Positions 10,501 to 22,670 of a stretch of DNA of 64,000 bases are shown here, one piece after another; the first letter of the stretch is position 1, and every line of letters begins with the position of its first letter. The position numbers and the translations under genes are program-made. Where the stretch lies: contig CM055097.1 of assembly GCA_029204225.1 (NCBI GenBank), forward strand, positions 71,595,952 to 71,659,951, written 5' to 3'. Below the pieces are notes generated by a model. The model was not told the DNA's origin, made no database searches, and worked only from the letters and a program-made list of their open reading frames with translations. This stretch comes from Diphasiastrum complanatum. Taxonomy: Eukaryota; Streptophyta; Lycopodiopsida; Lycopodiales; Lycopodiaceae.

Positions 10501-11206
10501 AAGACTTGCTCTCTGTAACAAGAATAGCATATGCAGGGATGCGTGTGACATTTTCTAACGAAGCATGCAACGTGATTGATGCCAGCACCAGCACACTGAT
10601 TGCTTGAGGCAGAAGAAAAGAGAACCTATATCATCTGAAGGTACGCCTACTTGCAAATCAGGTGCACCAGAGTCATGACGACTTGCCAGACACTTTGTGG
10701 CATAGAAGACTCTGCCACATGAACTCAATGGCACTCTACCAGACAAGTTATCATAGAGCAATAAAAGAGGTCAGCATCTCAAATGCAACCAATTCGGCCA
10801 CCTGTGATGCATGTTTGAAAGGCGAGATGTCACGCACACCATTCGTCAAAGACTCCTACAAAACGACAAAGATTCTAGAGCTGGTGCACTCTGACATCTG
10901 TGGTCCATTCAACGTGATCTCAGTAGGAGGTTCATAATATTATATAACCTTTATTGATGATTATAGCAAGTTTTCCAGAGTGTATTTTATTCAGAATAAA
11001 TTTGAAGCACTCGACAAATTCACAGAATATGTGAATTGGACTGAGAGATGCACAGGCAGCAAGGTGAAACAAATCAGAACAGATCGAGGTGGTGAATATA
11101 TCTCGAATCACTTTATTGACTTCTACAATGATCGTGGCATCATTCACAGAAGAACTACAGCCTACACACCACAACACAATGGTGTTGCTGAACGAAAGAA
11201 CAGAAT
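10501..11206 (+). pseudogene. Copia P integrase, N-terminal and core
   Basis: LWHRRLCHMNSMALYQ with CDACLKGE forms the HHCC zinc-binding (gag-pre-integrase) domain. The core then runs HSDICGPFNVIS (first Asp), a stop near 10,935, FIDDYSKFSRVYF, IRTDRGGEYISNHF (second Asp) and TPQHNGVAERKNR (Glu). All three D-D-E residues can be read. The sequence breaks at 11,206 after ERKNR, where an inverted copy of downstream integrase sequence begins. Confidence 0.85.
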
Positions 11207-11218
11207 AGTGTCTTCATT

Positions 11219-11899
11219 GGCCATTGTCCTACTCTCGTCAAATTTGACATCCCTCACTGTTTTCACAATGTTCGTGTCTAGCATGTAGATTCCGTAGTAT
11301 GACAAATTATTGTCATAACCTACCAAAAATCCTTGTTCGGCTTTCTCATCAAGCTTCTTGCAAAGTTTATCAGGAATATGTGCATATGTTGCATAGCCAA
11401 ATATTCTGACGTGAGACAGGTTGGGCTTTCTACCCCACCATAGCTCATGTGGTGTCGTGTGAGGAACACCAGATTTACTTGTCATGTTCTGGGTGTATGC
11501 GGCTGTAGCTACTGCTTTAGCCCACAGTGCCCTTGGAGCCTTCGAATGGGCCAGATGCATGATGGCCTATTCGAAGGCTCCAAGGGCACTGTGGACTGAA
11601 GCAGTAGCTACAGCCGCATACACCCAGAACATGACAAGTAAATCTGGTGTTCCTCACACGACACCACATGAGCTATGGTGGGGTAGAAAGCCCAACCTGT
11701 CTCACGTCAGAATATTTGGCTTTGTAGCATATGCACATATTCCTGATAAACTTCACAAGAAGCTTGATGAGAAATCCGAACAAGCCTTTTCTGGTAGGTT
11801 ATGACAATAATTCGTCATACTACAGAATCTACATGCCAAACATGAACACTGTGAAAACAAGGAGGGATGTCAAATTCGACGAGAGCATAACAATGGCCC
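11219..11899. repeat. 680-bp palindrome inside integrase
   Basis: The left arm (11,219-11,557) is the reverse complement of the right arm (11,558-11,899), with few mismatches and a near-zero spacer centred on ATGCAT at 11,555-11,560. The right arm is the native integrase continuation (AYSKAPRALWTEAVATAAYT and onward). The left arm is an inverted duplicate inserted between ERKNR and MMAYSK. It is therefore open on the minus strand (11,560-11,162) as a mirrored integrase segment. Confidence 0.9.
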
Positions 11900-11935
11900 G
11901 GAGGATCTCCCAGAAGGTCGACAAGACCACAAAGA
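11558..11935 (+). pseudogene. Copia P integrase, C-terminal part
   Basis: It reads SKAPRALWTEAVATAAYTQN, HELWWGRKPNLSHVRIFGF and then, after a frameshift near 11,790, LVGYDNNSSYYRIYMPNMNT and RRDVKFDES. This is the region between the catalytic core and RT in copia pol. It forms the right arm of the palindrome. The tail near 11,895 differs from copia M, where MANED follows the conserved lysine-rich stretch. Confidence 0.8.
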
Positions 11936-12890
11936 GTGCCAGCGAGATTTGTGCCAGGCAGCCTAGCTTTCACATCAGAAGAATTCTGCGGGTTCAGTGG
12001 CGAACCACAGACATTCGAGGAGGCGATTGAAGGTCCAGAAAAGGACAAATGGATCCAAGCCATGAAAGAAGAGATGGAGTCCATGAGGAAGAACAAGGTA
12101 TGGATGTTGGAGCCATTACCTCATAAGCGCAAGACTGTCAAATGCAAATGGGTTTTCAAACTCAAATATGGACCAGACGGGAGTGTGACAAAATACAAGG
12201 CAAGACTGGTAGCAAAGAGTTTCTCTCAGAGATACGGTATTGACTATTCTGAAACCTTCTCTCCTGTCGTCAAACATTCGTCCCTACGACTGTTGTTTGC
12301 ATATGCAGCAGCTTATGACCTCAGGATCCACATTGTGGATGAGAAGACAGCCTTCTTGCATGGCGAATTAGATGAAGAGGTCTACATGGATCAACCCCCA
12401 GATTTGTCTCGAATTCACTTCTTGACTATGTATGCAGAATGCATAGAAGCATCTACAGTCTGAAGCAATCATCCCGACAATGGTATAAGAAGAAGGATCA
12501 GGCCCCAAAATCATTGGGATTCAAGCCTCTGTTGGCTGACTCCAATGTGTATGTCAGAGTTATAGATAGGCTAATCATCATAGTGGCTGTATATGTGGAT
12601 GACACTCTGATACTTTGCAGGAGTGAGCAGCTAATTGCTGAAGTAAAGACAGACATCTCGAAACATTTCGAGATAGTGGGAGAAGCCAGGTGTTACCTAG
12701 GCTTACAAATTGAAAGGGACTATGAGGAAGGCAAGTTATACCTTCACCAGTCCAAATACACCCAGAAGATCCTAGAGGATTTTGGGATGCTGAACTGCAA
12801 AGGAGCGAACACTCCAATGCTCGCAGGAACAGTGCTAACAAATGATGACCTTCCAAAGACTGAGGAAGAAAGAGAACAGATGCAGCTCAC
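11936..12890 (+). pseudogene. Copia P reverse transcriptase
   Basis: The first open frame (11,936-12,463) contains [44 protein letters not shown] and [20 protein letters not shown], the conserved copia RT N-terminal half. The canonical DVKTAFL appears as DEKTAFL. A frameshift near 12,440 leads into the second frame with [13 protein letters not shown], then the catalytic YVDDTLIL at about 12,586-12,609 and CYLGLQIERD. A stop at 12,895 precedes RNase H. The catalytic aspartates remain, but the enzyme could not be made in one piece. Confidence 0.85.
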
Positions 12891-13633
12891 TCCCTAAAAA
12901 AAGGCTAATAGGTTCACTGATGTACCTTGTAGACAACACACATCCTGATATTGCTTATGCAGTGCTCAGGATGAGCCAATTCTGCACGAATCTAGGCTCA
13001 ACACATTGGAAGATTGTTAAACAAATTTTGCAATATCTTCAATTAATGAGGGATTATGGCTTGTGTTATTGTCGTGGTGTAGATCTCAGGATACTTTCCT
13101 ACAGTGACGCCAGTTGGGCATCTCTCAGGGACGACTATAAAGGCGTTTCAGAAGGATGCACCATCGCATCAGGAGCAGCAATTCTCTGGGTCAGCAAGAA
13201 GCAAACCATTGTAGCCCAGTCGTCCTGCGAAGCAGAGTACGTAGCAGCAACAAAGATGGCCAACAAAATAATTTGGCTACGGCAGTTCCTAGACAAATTG
13301 GGCAAAACAAGGAGCGAGCCATTGGTCTTGCAGATGAACAACACCTCTGCAATACACCTCACGAAGGATCCCGTGTTCCATTCCAGGACGAAGCACATTG
13401 CGATCAAGTATCACTTGATCAGGGATCTGATTGAGAAGAAGATGATGCAGACCACCTTCATCGGAACGAAAGATATGGTTGCTGACATCTTCACAAAGGC
13501 TCTGGACAAAGGACTCTTTGAGAGACAAAGGAGCAGTCTCGGGATCATAAGGCTACCATGCTTTGAGAGAAAGCTGAAGAAACAAAGTGTTTCTGAACAC
13601 AAAGCCTTGCTAGCTTACACCCCCTTGACATGA
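12891..13633 (+). pseudogene. Copia P RNase H domain
   Basis: One open frame reads IGSLMYLVDNTHPDIAYAV, then YSDASWASLRDD (catalytic Asp), CEAEYVAATKMANKIIWLR (Glu region), NNTSAIHLTKDPVFHSRTKH and the terminal VADIFTKALDKGLFERQR. These are the standard landmarks of copia RNase H up to the C-terminus. The frame continues to 13,633 with no homology I can name. Between 13,634 and 13,805 there is A-rich sequence of GAACACGAA type leading to the 3' LTR. Confidence 0.85.
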
Positions 13634-13805
13634 AACACGATGAGTTTTGCCAACACGAAAGTCAACGAAGATGATGACGAGCATCTTCGCGAAACATCTG
13701 AAGACACGAAACACGAAGAGTTTTGTGAACACGAAAATCAACAAAGACGAAGGCCAACGGTTCGCAAACACGAACGATCCACGAACGAGATTCCCTTACG
13801 GTCCT

Positions 13806-14631
13806 ATACGAGAGAAAGACGAACGAGGTAAACGAAACCAACGGTGGAAACGAAACCTGTTCTGTCCTCACGCTCCAAGGAGTACCACCAGAGATCACGC
13901 AAGTACCAGAAGTATAGAGATCTGACCTGATGGCATGACGTCAGGTCATGGCTAAACTGCCACTCTTGTAATTCTCTAGTTAGTTGTAGATGGTTAATCA
14001 CTCTAATCTTAGATTTGCATAGAGAGACTGTACTTACTGAATAATACTTGAGATATATCAATAGGATACACAGTGTGTAACCAAAAAATAAGAAAAATAA
14101 GAACAAGAAGGAGTCTGATGCTAGTAAGCAGAAGACGAACATAGACAGAAGCTCCGCCTGCATGCGAGAGGACAATTCTGTCTAGGATCAGAAGATCCGA
14201 TTGTCCACTAGTAAAGCAAGACTACTACTCGTGAGAGAACCGTGCTTCTCTCATGCCAACGCACTGCATGGATTTGCATGCAGTGCCCTGAAGAAACCAG
14301 AGAAAATCAATATAGATTATTTTCTGGTTGTGTCTGATCTTGAATGTCGAATGCTTATGCTATTTATTTTAATATGTCTGAGTTTTCTTGTTCCCTTTGA
14401 ATTCCACACCTTAGTTGAAATGAAGTCAAATGCTATTATATTAATTTTATGAACGTAGATCAGTAGTACCTGACTACCCTCTGGGGGATTGTAGGAGTGT
14501 TTCAGCTGGCAGTGTTTAGCGAATGCATCTGAACTCCATCTGAATCTCGAAGGAGAGTCGCGAATGTTTCGTGAATTTTTCTTCTCACGATTTTCATCAG
14601 TGGTATCGGAGCACTAACTCGATTCTCTTCA
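13806..14631 (+). repeat. 3' LTR of copia P
   Basis: This is the second copy of 8,341-9,177, slightly shorter; for example it lacks a stretch equal to about 8,477-8,500. It also carries the internal PBS-like TGGTATCGGAGC at 14,601-14,612. The similarity to the 5' LTR stops exactly where copia M integrase resumes. Confidence 0.75.
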
Positions 14632-16860
14632 GGTATCCTTGCTCGACTTTTTTTCCAGCTTCTTTTGGAGCTTGTCGGAAATGTGTGCATATGCAACACA
14701 TCCAAAGACATGTACATGAGCCAGATTCGGCTTGTTATCCCACCACACTTCATGTGGAGTTGTGTGAGGAATGCCTGATTTGCTTGTCTTAAACTACAAG
14801 TAGGCTATACAGGTAGGCGGTTGTAGCTATTGCTTCAGCCCATAATGGCTTTGATGCCTTAGAATAGGCCATCATGCATCTTGCAACTTCCACGAGAGTT
14901 CTTCCTCTTAGCAACACTGTTGTGTTGTGTTGTGTATGCCGTAGTCTTCCTATGAAGAATGCCTTGGCTGCCGCAAAAATCAGAAAAATGGTTGGAGATA
15001 TATTCTCCACCTCTATCGGTTCTAATATGCTTGACTTTCTTCTCTGTCCATTTCTCAGCCCAATTTACATACTCTGTAAACTTATCGAGAGCTTCAGACT
15101 TGTTGTGGATGAAGTAGACACCAACAAACTTACTGAAATCATCAATGGAGGTGATGTAGTATCTTGATCCTTGTACAGAGAACACATCAAAAGGTCCGCA
15201 GATGTCGGAGTGTACCAATTCCAAGAGCTTTGTTATTTTGAAAGAATCTCTGGTAAAGAGTGTATGAGACATCTTGCCTTTGATGCATGCATCACAGGAC
15301 GTCGAACTGGTTGCATATTTGATGCAAACTCCTGTGAATGCTCCATGCTAGCTTGCTTTGTACAATGCCATCAGGTTCATATGACACAGTCTTCTATACC
15401 ATAGAACATCCATCAACTCATGGACTTGATGAGCTTGCTCTATTGGTAGGCGTACCCTCGGATGATATAGGTTGCCTAAGCATTTTTCTTGAGTGATCGG
15501 TGTATTGGTGCTGGCATCAATTACATTGCATGTTTCATTTGTAAATGTCACATGCATGCTTGCATCTGCTATCCTTGCAACTGATAATAGATTTTTTTGC
15601 AATGTCGGCATGTATAGGACATCCTCCAGTCTTTGGTCTCTGCCATTAGTGTTGAGCCACAATGCTCCAGTTCCATTCACTTCATGTCTTGATCCATCTC
15701 CAAGAATTATGTATATGGAGAAATCGGGTTGTTGAAAGTCAACAATGACCTGTTTGGTCATCACAAAATGTGAGGTTGCACTTGAATCAAGAACGACTTC
15801 TTGAAAGTCGATTGATGATGTAACACACACATCAATACATAAACAAGCAGTTGAGTTTTTGCTTGCTTGTTCTTCACCCATCTTGGAGGATTTAGGTTTC
15901 TCTTCATGTGATGTGTTGTTTGAGTTCTCTTTTCTGCTTTGTGCTTTCTTGGTTCTTGAATTCTGATAGCAATCCATGGTTGCATGTCCCTTCTTGTGGC
16001 AATGTATGCACTCGATTTTTGGATTCAACCAACACTTATTGACTGTGTGTTCATCACGTCTGCATTTGTCTCATGTCTTCTTGTCACTACCTTGCTGCTT
16101 GCTCTTGCTCCTTCTTTCTTGATCTCCCTCTGTCAGCTGATTTCGGTCCTGTCTTCTAGCTAACTCCCTCTTAGGATGAGCCTTATTCTTCAACTGGTCT
16201 TTGTTGTTGTAGAGAGCATGATTAGATTTGATCTTGTCGTCATAGTGCTCTCTTGCTTCGACTTCTTCCTTGACGTCGATAATGACCTTGTCGAAGGTCA
16301 TAGCAGGATCTTTAGCCAGTAGGGTCATGGTAGTCTAGAACGATCTTATGTAGCAAGTAGTTGAGCTGCTTCTCTTGTGAGACTGCATGCTATGTTCCAC
16401 ATTGTGCAGTGACAGAAACAAATTCTTCATCTTTCTGATGAAGCTAGTGAGATCTCTGCCATCCCATCTTAGATAGGTGAGTTGATCTTCTAGATGCATT
16501 ATTTGATTTCATGACTTGGTCTAAAATATGCTTATGAGTGCATCCCACATCTCTCTGTCATTAGAGATTGATGCTAGGTTGAGGGTAATGTTGTCTTTGA
16601 CGGAAGAGGAAATGACTGCTACTACTTTGTCGTTCTTCTCCTTCCATTCTCGAAGTTCTTTGCATGTGGTTGTAGGCATCTCTTCGGTGCCGTCCACCCA
16701 GGGCCATAGAGCTTCTCCTCTCAGTATGAGTGAAGTCTTTACTTTCTGGGCCAAGAAATTCGACCCATCTGCCTCAAGGACTATGCATATCTTTGATTGG
16801 ATGTTGTTGAGACTTCGAGCACTTCGAAGTCGGACAATCGTGATTCATTGATATGAGGTT
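14632..16860 (-). pseudogene. Copia M gag, protease and integrase
   Basis: Reading leftward from 16,860: Gag N-terminus (KTSLILRGEALWPWVDGTEE, 16,745-16,680), Gag middle (KDPAMTFDKVIIDVKEEVEA), zinc knuckle CIHCHKKGHATMDC (16,010-15,970), protease VVLDSSATSHFV (15,800-15,765) in which the active-site G is replaced by S, HHCC block LWYRRLCHMNLMALYKAS, then integrase HSDICGPFDVFSVQG, DDFSKFVGVYF, RTDRGGEYISNHF and AVAKRKN. Several frameshifts occur. The integrase is cut at EQGYL by copia P and resumes at 8,340. Confidence 0.85.
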
Positions 16861-16874
16861 CAGATGGAGTCGAT

Positions 16875-17418
16875 CAGGCCGGGCGAAGTTATTGTTTCAT
16901 ATCGACAATCAATCCTCCTCTGAACTACAGACTGACACTATAGATTTGATGTAAAAACTTTATAAGAAGTAGATAATATTAATTGACTAAGATTGAAAAA
17001 CAACAGAAATATAATCCACTGATAGAAAGCACCATAGAATCATTCACAGATTATGCACACAATGAGCAGATTGTTACAACTCTTCTATATTATCAAAATT
17101 GAGTTTACAATAACAAAACCTTTTGGGTGCTGTCTGTTTTCCAGATCAGCACGTCAACACAAGAGAGGAGTTCTCTCTCATGAGTAAAACTAGCTACTGC
17201 TAATTCTATGTCTGTAATTGTGACAATGTGTGTCTGCTACTACAAGACTAACACACATCCACTACCATGTATGTATCCAATATCCAATATATAACATGTT
17301 GGGTTTGATTACAAGATCTGATTAGATAAGCATTACAAGATAGCTTAAGCTAGAAACATTAGCTAACTATGTCTTGCTACTTTGCTTAACTGCATGGGCT
17401 TAACAGCAGAGTTGTGAC
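16875..17418 (-). repeat. Possible 5' LTR of copia M
   Basis: On the minus strand the segment begins TGTCACAACTCTG at 17,418, contains TTATATATTGG-type TATA sequence near 17,300, and ends just before the gag leader. It has no ORF. I could not find a clear TGGTATCAGAGC site at its inner edge and there is no second LTR copy for comparison, so the call rests on position and on the TG start. Confidence 0.4.
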
Positions 17419-18127
17419 ATTCAAACTATCACGCTCATCGAGATTTGATCTCGAAGTTGACGTACACGATTTCTTGTATTATTTGTTGGGTACTTCGGGC
17501 TTCGGGGACTTCGTGGGTGACCGTATCTTCTTCGTTGCGGTTGTTGTGGAATAGCTTCAAACTTGATGGAGATGGAGCATTAGCCACTGGCCATCAATTT
17601 ACAAGTCTGATACCTTTCTGGGAAGTTAAAAAGGAATGCTAATCATGATGTAAAAATTTCCAGCATGATCTCCTTATGGATTGAGCTATTTTTTGGTCTT
17701 TTTAACCTTCTACAAGTCCAATTCATGGAATTCTTGGCTCTAACTTCAAGGAAAGCTTCAAAAGACTTTGGTTCAACTCTTTACAAGCTCTACATGGTGC
17801 TTTACAGCCACCTACTATCCAACTTTATGAAAAAACAAGCAAAATTGATGATTTTGGTTATTTTCAGTTTTATACATGAAAGCATCTACATTGTCTGTCT
17901 CGTTGAATAATTAATTGATTGCAATGATCAACTATATACAATTTTCATTTCACAGATGAAATGTATGAGAGATGGTGTGAAGCCGTTGTGCCGCCTGGAG
18001 GGGATCGTGGGCGGCTGCTGTCATTGTCAAATTAGTTGGAACAGTACATGAAGTGAGTGTGAGGAGGCTCCGACATTGAAGTTTGTCAATTTGCCGATGA
18101 CGTCGGGACTGTGTGGGGTTTGCCTTG
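17419..18127. other. No recognisable gene
   Basis: Unidentified sequence with only short chance frames. I see no RNA gene, LTR or conserved motif. Confidence 0.5.
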
Positions 18128-18290
18128 AGAAGACTTCGATGTCAATGACGTCGATGTCGCTGAAGTCGATGATGTGGAAGTAGAGGACTTTGATGTCGAT
18201 GGAGTTTGATGTCAGGACATCGGTGACTTCGATGTCAATGACGTGGACTTCGATGTTGATGACTTTGATGTCGATCCTGCTACAAGAGCT
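18128..18290 (+). repeat. Degenerate GACTTCGATGTC repeat
   Basis: Roughly a dozen imperfect 12-bp units of GACTTCGATGTC / GATGACGTGGAC type follow one another. Either strand stays open because the unit is 3n and lacks stops; the plus frame would be Asp/Phe/Val-rich (FDVDD). I regard the 137-residue minus-strand frame over it as an artefact. Confidence 0.6.
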
Positions 18291-18479
18291 CCATTTTGAA
18301 CTTTCGATGATCATCAAAGACTTTGGGCAAGGAAACGTCGGGCAAGTCGAATGAAGACTGTCATCGACTTTTCGTGCATTTCTACAGATTGTGCGACAAT
18401 GCGAGGAAAAATGCAGCAATGTGAATGGAAACATATTCACATGAGATTTAGGAGAGAAGAGGAGATAAATCTAACATAT

Positions 18480-19140
18480 CTTTGGTGCTAATAGGGGCAA
18501 CAAGCCTATGAAAGGTAAAAACAAGACTCATTGAAAGCAATAGTTTAGTTCTCTTGACCAAAATAATAGAAATGATAGTAGCCCATCCAAATATAAATTC
18601 TTAATGAGCACCATTTATCATTATTGCAAAATGAAAGGCCATATGATGGACCACAAATTGTTGAAGAGTAGATATCGACCTTAGGTCCATGCAGTTGTTG
18701 AAGAAGATAAAAAGGACAATTTAGAGACTAAAAAATAGAATATGTCTTCGTGGCTAAATCTGAAAAGGATTTGGTCTTAACAGTTAGCACTTTGATGCAG
18801 GTGCCACAGGACATATGTGTTTTGATTTTATTACGTTTGTGAAGTATTCAGCTTTTGGTTTCAAGAAGAAAGTCATTTGGGTGATGGAATTGTGGAAAGA
18901 TACTATCAAACTAAATCTTCATGGCCTTTCTAGAATATTGAAAAATGTGTTTTATGTTCCCAGTTTGTCATATAGTTTTATTTTGTATAAGTTGGGCATT
19001 GATTTAGGACATAAAGTAGTTTTGGACAACAAACAATGTGTTGTGCCAAATGATTCTAGAAGAGTTCTTGTTGTAGATACAAGATCCGGGGACTTGTACA
19101 TATGGAGTCACTTTTTTGAGAAAATAGAAAATTTTGTTGT
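18480..19140 (+). pseudogene. Ancient copia gag-protease relic
   Basis: A worn zinc knuckle (HYCKMKGHMMDH, about 18,622-18,657) is followed by FDAGATGHMCFDFITF (18,790-18,837), matching the copia protease block DSGAT with Ser changed to Ala. The frame then stays open and reads LHGLSRILKNVFYVPSLSYS (18,920-18,980), the normal protease C-terminal block, and SGDLYIWS. This family is distinct from copia P and M. Beyond about 19,140 the sequence (to 20,920) has open stretches I cannot identify. Confidence 0.65.
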
Positions 19141-20915
19141 TTTGGATAGGCTAAAGCATTATGCCTTAGAGTTCACCAACTACAAAAGCGAACTTGGTCT
19201 AAAATTTAAGAATCTTGTAGTTGAAATCATTCTAATTCTTCCATATATTATGAGCACTACACTTGGATTACGCATTGTAGTGATTCACTTTATGTTTATA
19301 GTGGTCCAATATCTAAAATATTTTGAGATTGAGAATGTAGGTTCTTTCAGGGAGGGCTGTTTGTGTGTCCAATCTCATTATGGATTCTTTAGAGAAGACA
19401 CGTGTGAGATATTTTGTGCATAAACCTAACCTTCTATGGTATTTTGAAAATTCTAGAAAATGTCTAAAGATCTTTTTGGAAGCAGCTTCTTGTGTGTCTA
19501 TGGAAGAAGTAATGACCACCTTTGAGGATTGTCAAGTGAATGTTTGAAGCTTGATATAGTTGCAGCAGATTTGGAAGTATACCATATGGTTACACTTGTG
19601 ATCTCCTCTTTTGATGTTGAAGACATCTTTATGCTACTGGTTGTTTGACTAAAGACACACAATAAAGATCGAATCATACTACACTTGGTGGTGTTTTGAA
19701 TTTATTAGCATTTGAGAGCAGACTTTGGATTGATAACCACATTCTCGAAAAAGAATGTATTAGATTTTTGTGTAGCTGATTCGACAATATATTTGGAAGT
19801 TGACTCAATATACTATTTTGAATGTATACCTTCAAGTTTCTTGGGAGGAATCATTAATGTACCTAATTGTTGATTCGATTGCACTTTGCATATCCTCTAA
19901 AGATTTTATGATCATTACTTGGTTTGTAGATGATATACAGATGTTTTTACATTTCAAATTTGTTAGGGGGTGGAGGCTTGATTAGTGGAAGCCACTTCAA
20001 GAGGCTTTTCTTCCTTTAAGATGGAGTGGGATTTACTCCGAGGTGGCATTGAAGTATCCAACCTTGGGGCAAGAGAAGACAAGAAAGATGAGAGGGGAGT
20101 ACCCCATACATCTTCACTTACTTTAAGGTCTGTGTCTCTGCTCTTGCATCCAATCAAAACTCAAGCCTCATGTTAAAGTCAAAATTTGGCATTTGATGTC
20201 CCGGCCTTCATAAAATGAAAAGTTTTAAAGAGAAGGCTTTAAGGAAAGGGTGGTGAATGGAGGGCTTTTTCTTAAAGTCAGGGAGAAATGTGGCATGTGA
20301 GTGCATTTAATGGAATCCACTTAATCCCCTTCCATCTCAAACATAATAGTAAGATTCTTTCTCATTGTTGAAGAGCCATAAATGTTGCAAAAGTTGTGAT
20401 TCCTCAATAGACTATGCATTTGATCCTTGTTTGTTGGAAGCCATGAAAACACCATAATGTTGAACCTCACATTTTCTTACTCTTTTTTGCATATTATGAA
20501 TTAAAAAAGTGACCTCACCTATGTTTTTTTGGCATATTATGAAATCTTATTTTATAGAAGGATCTTGAGAAAAACATTGTCCTTATGAAATAATTGTAAG
20601 AAAACTTGAGAAGAGAGATTGTGGCTCATCAACATGCACAAGTGAGTCTGATAAAAACTATTTCATTTCATTTTGAGAGGAAGGGATCAAGTAGTCAATA
20701 TGTAAGCAAGGAACTTAAGTTTTTCAGCTGGGATTTTGCTATCTTCCTTGATTATGTTTCTTGATTGGCTTCTTGAGCCATTGGCCACCAACCAACAATT
20801 TTTAATTCAAAGATCTTGTGGGAATTGTTTTTGCAGATAATGGAAATTCCAAAAGCAAGATTGAGCAAACTCATGACAGTTTCATGAAAAAAAATGTTGA
20901 AACCTAGAGAGTTTA

Positions 20916-21049
<134 letters not shown>

Positions 21050-21385
21050 ACAATTTCACATAGTTCCTCTTGACAAAGCAACTTTAAACCCTTTGAAGCC
21101 TTTATTCATAATCCAACAAGGTAAAGTATAGCTGAAAAGTAAAATACAGTACTGTAAAGCACCATAAAGCATAACCACTTTCAAAACGTCTAGCTGGTGT
21201 CTGCCACCATCCCACAAAACAAAACCGCACGAGTTTGTACAGTGGGGAAGATAGGTGTCATAGTTAAGCGTTAGTTGTTATCCATGTCCAAAAGAAGCTA
21301 TACCACTTAACAACATAAATAACGTTTTAAATCATAGTCTAGTCTTCCCAAACGTTGGTCCATATCAATTCATTTTGTTTTGTGA

Positions 21386-21434
21386 ATAAGTACGAATAGT
21401 TTTCACCTGTGTATAAGTACGAATAGTTTTCACC
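21386..21434. repeat. 27-bp tandem duplication
   Basis: ATAAGTACGAATAGTTTTCA plus CC occurs at 21,386 and again at 21,413. Nearby, two related blocks of the form TATTAGGGCARATYYRTGCC followed by ATTCTAATCC lie near 21,484 and 21,765. Confidence 0.85.
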
Positions 21435-22189
21435 ATATATATTGTATCTCGCTAAAAGATATGGTGTGAATACGTGTGCTCGTATTAGGGCAAATCCATG
21501 CCATTCTAATCCATGTGAAAACTTTCAGAAAACCAGTCACTCACTACTGTCCATACTCCTGAGCATATCCATGCTTTCCAATTGTATCTCACCATGCTCT
21601 GATATGACAACTGAATGGGTATGATTTTACAATAGCCATGATTGAATAATGTTGTTTTGAATAAACTTGTGTTTATTAAAACTACATATTCGGCCCATGG
21701 TATTTATGACACCATTATAGATAGGTTATATATTAAATGCAGTGTTCGTGGTTTTTACAAGGTATTAGGGCAGATTTGTGCCATTCTAATCCTTTTGTAA
21801 GAACCTTTTATCTTACGCATATCCATGATGTCTAAGATAATCTTAATGAACAACCTTTCCAAAATAACAGAGATCAGAATATTAGAGACAACCACTCATC
21901 AGTTGCTATATCAATGAGGAGTAAAGGGTTTTATGTATGTACTTGCATAGATGCTTATAGATAGATGGTTTGAAACCGAACCTAACCGAAAAAGAAGGCC
22001 GTAGTTATAATCGATGCTACAAGATGTACATGTTATCTCCATTAGTGAGTGAATACTAGTATCATCTTCGAAGTATAAACCAGTAGACAGTATGCTAGCA
22101 ACCTGACATATGCATGAGAGATAGCAATAAGAACTGATCGTGCAAGATTCTGAGTTGTAGTTCATGTATGATAGAATGAAAACAAAGTT

Positions 22190-22670
22190 TGATCCATCGC
22201 TGGACTTGTAGGTGGCCTTTCAGTACTTAGCAAAATAGCAAAAAAATCATCATTCACATATATGTGCAATGGTGAGTTGATCACCCGCCAGAAAACAAGC
22301 AGAACTTATGAGTGCTTCATTGCTGGATTTGTAGAATGCAAACATACTTTTGAAGCTACATAAAATGTATGCCACATAACCATCGTTGGCATGCGGTCAA
22401 TATTATAAAAAAAAGTTTGTGGAGATAAGCAGTAGCCCATCGCTGGACAGGAACAGCTGGACAACAAACAACAGATAGTTTTCAATCAAATAAAGAGCAA
22501 AAAGCTTTGCTTGATCCATCACTAGTGGACAACGGACCACATTTTCTTCTATGTAAGCCATTTTTTTGAGCATGCTCCATCGCTGGACAACGAGTTAGTT
22601 TATCATAAAAAGTGCCATAAGAATGGAATATGATCCATCACTGGTCCATTGCTGGATACCGGATCATCAA
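22190..22670. repeat. Interspersed CCATCGCTGGA motif, about seven copies
   Basis: Variants of TGATCCATCGCTGGAC recur near 22,191, 22,317, 22,437, 22,514, 22,577, 22,632 and 22,645, in the same orientation but at irregular spacing. The core CCATCGCTGG is a near palindrome. The rest of 21,045-23,384 holds no gene I can recognise. Confidence 0.65.

Larger units (their letters stand above)
8341..14631 (+). mobile_element. Copia element P, nested in copia M
   Basis: This is a complete but dead copia element: 5' LTR 8,341-9,177, primer-binding site 9,179, gag from 9,291, zinc knuckles and protease from 9,987, integrase from about 10,600, RT from 11,936, RNase H to 13,633, 3' LTR 13,806-14,631. It lies antiparallel inside the integrase of a relative (copia M), between the codons for L and V of EQGYLVGYD. 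No target-site duplication is apparent at the two junctions. Internal damage includes several stops and an inverted duplication inside the integrase. Confidence 0.85.

Noticed and set aside
11162-11560. A separate minus-strand copia integrase gene
   Set aside because: It is the inverted left arm of the palindrome, copied from the adjacent plus-strand integrase.
18027-18440. 137-codon minus-strand frame
   Set aside because: About half of it lies over a degenerate 12-bp repeat and the rest has no conserved feature.
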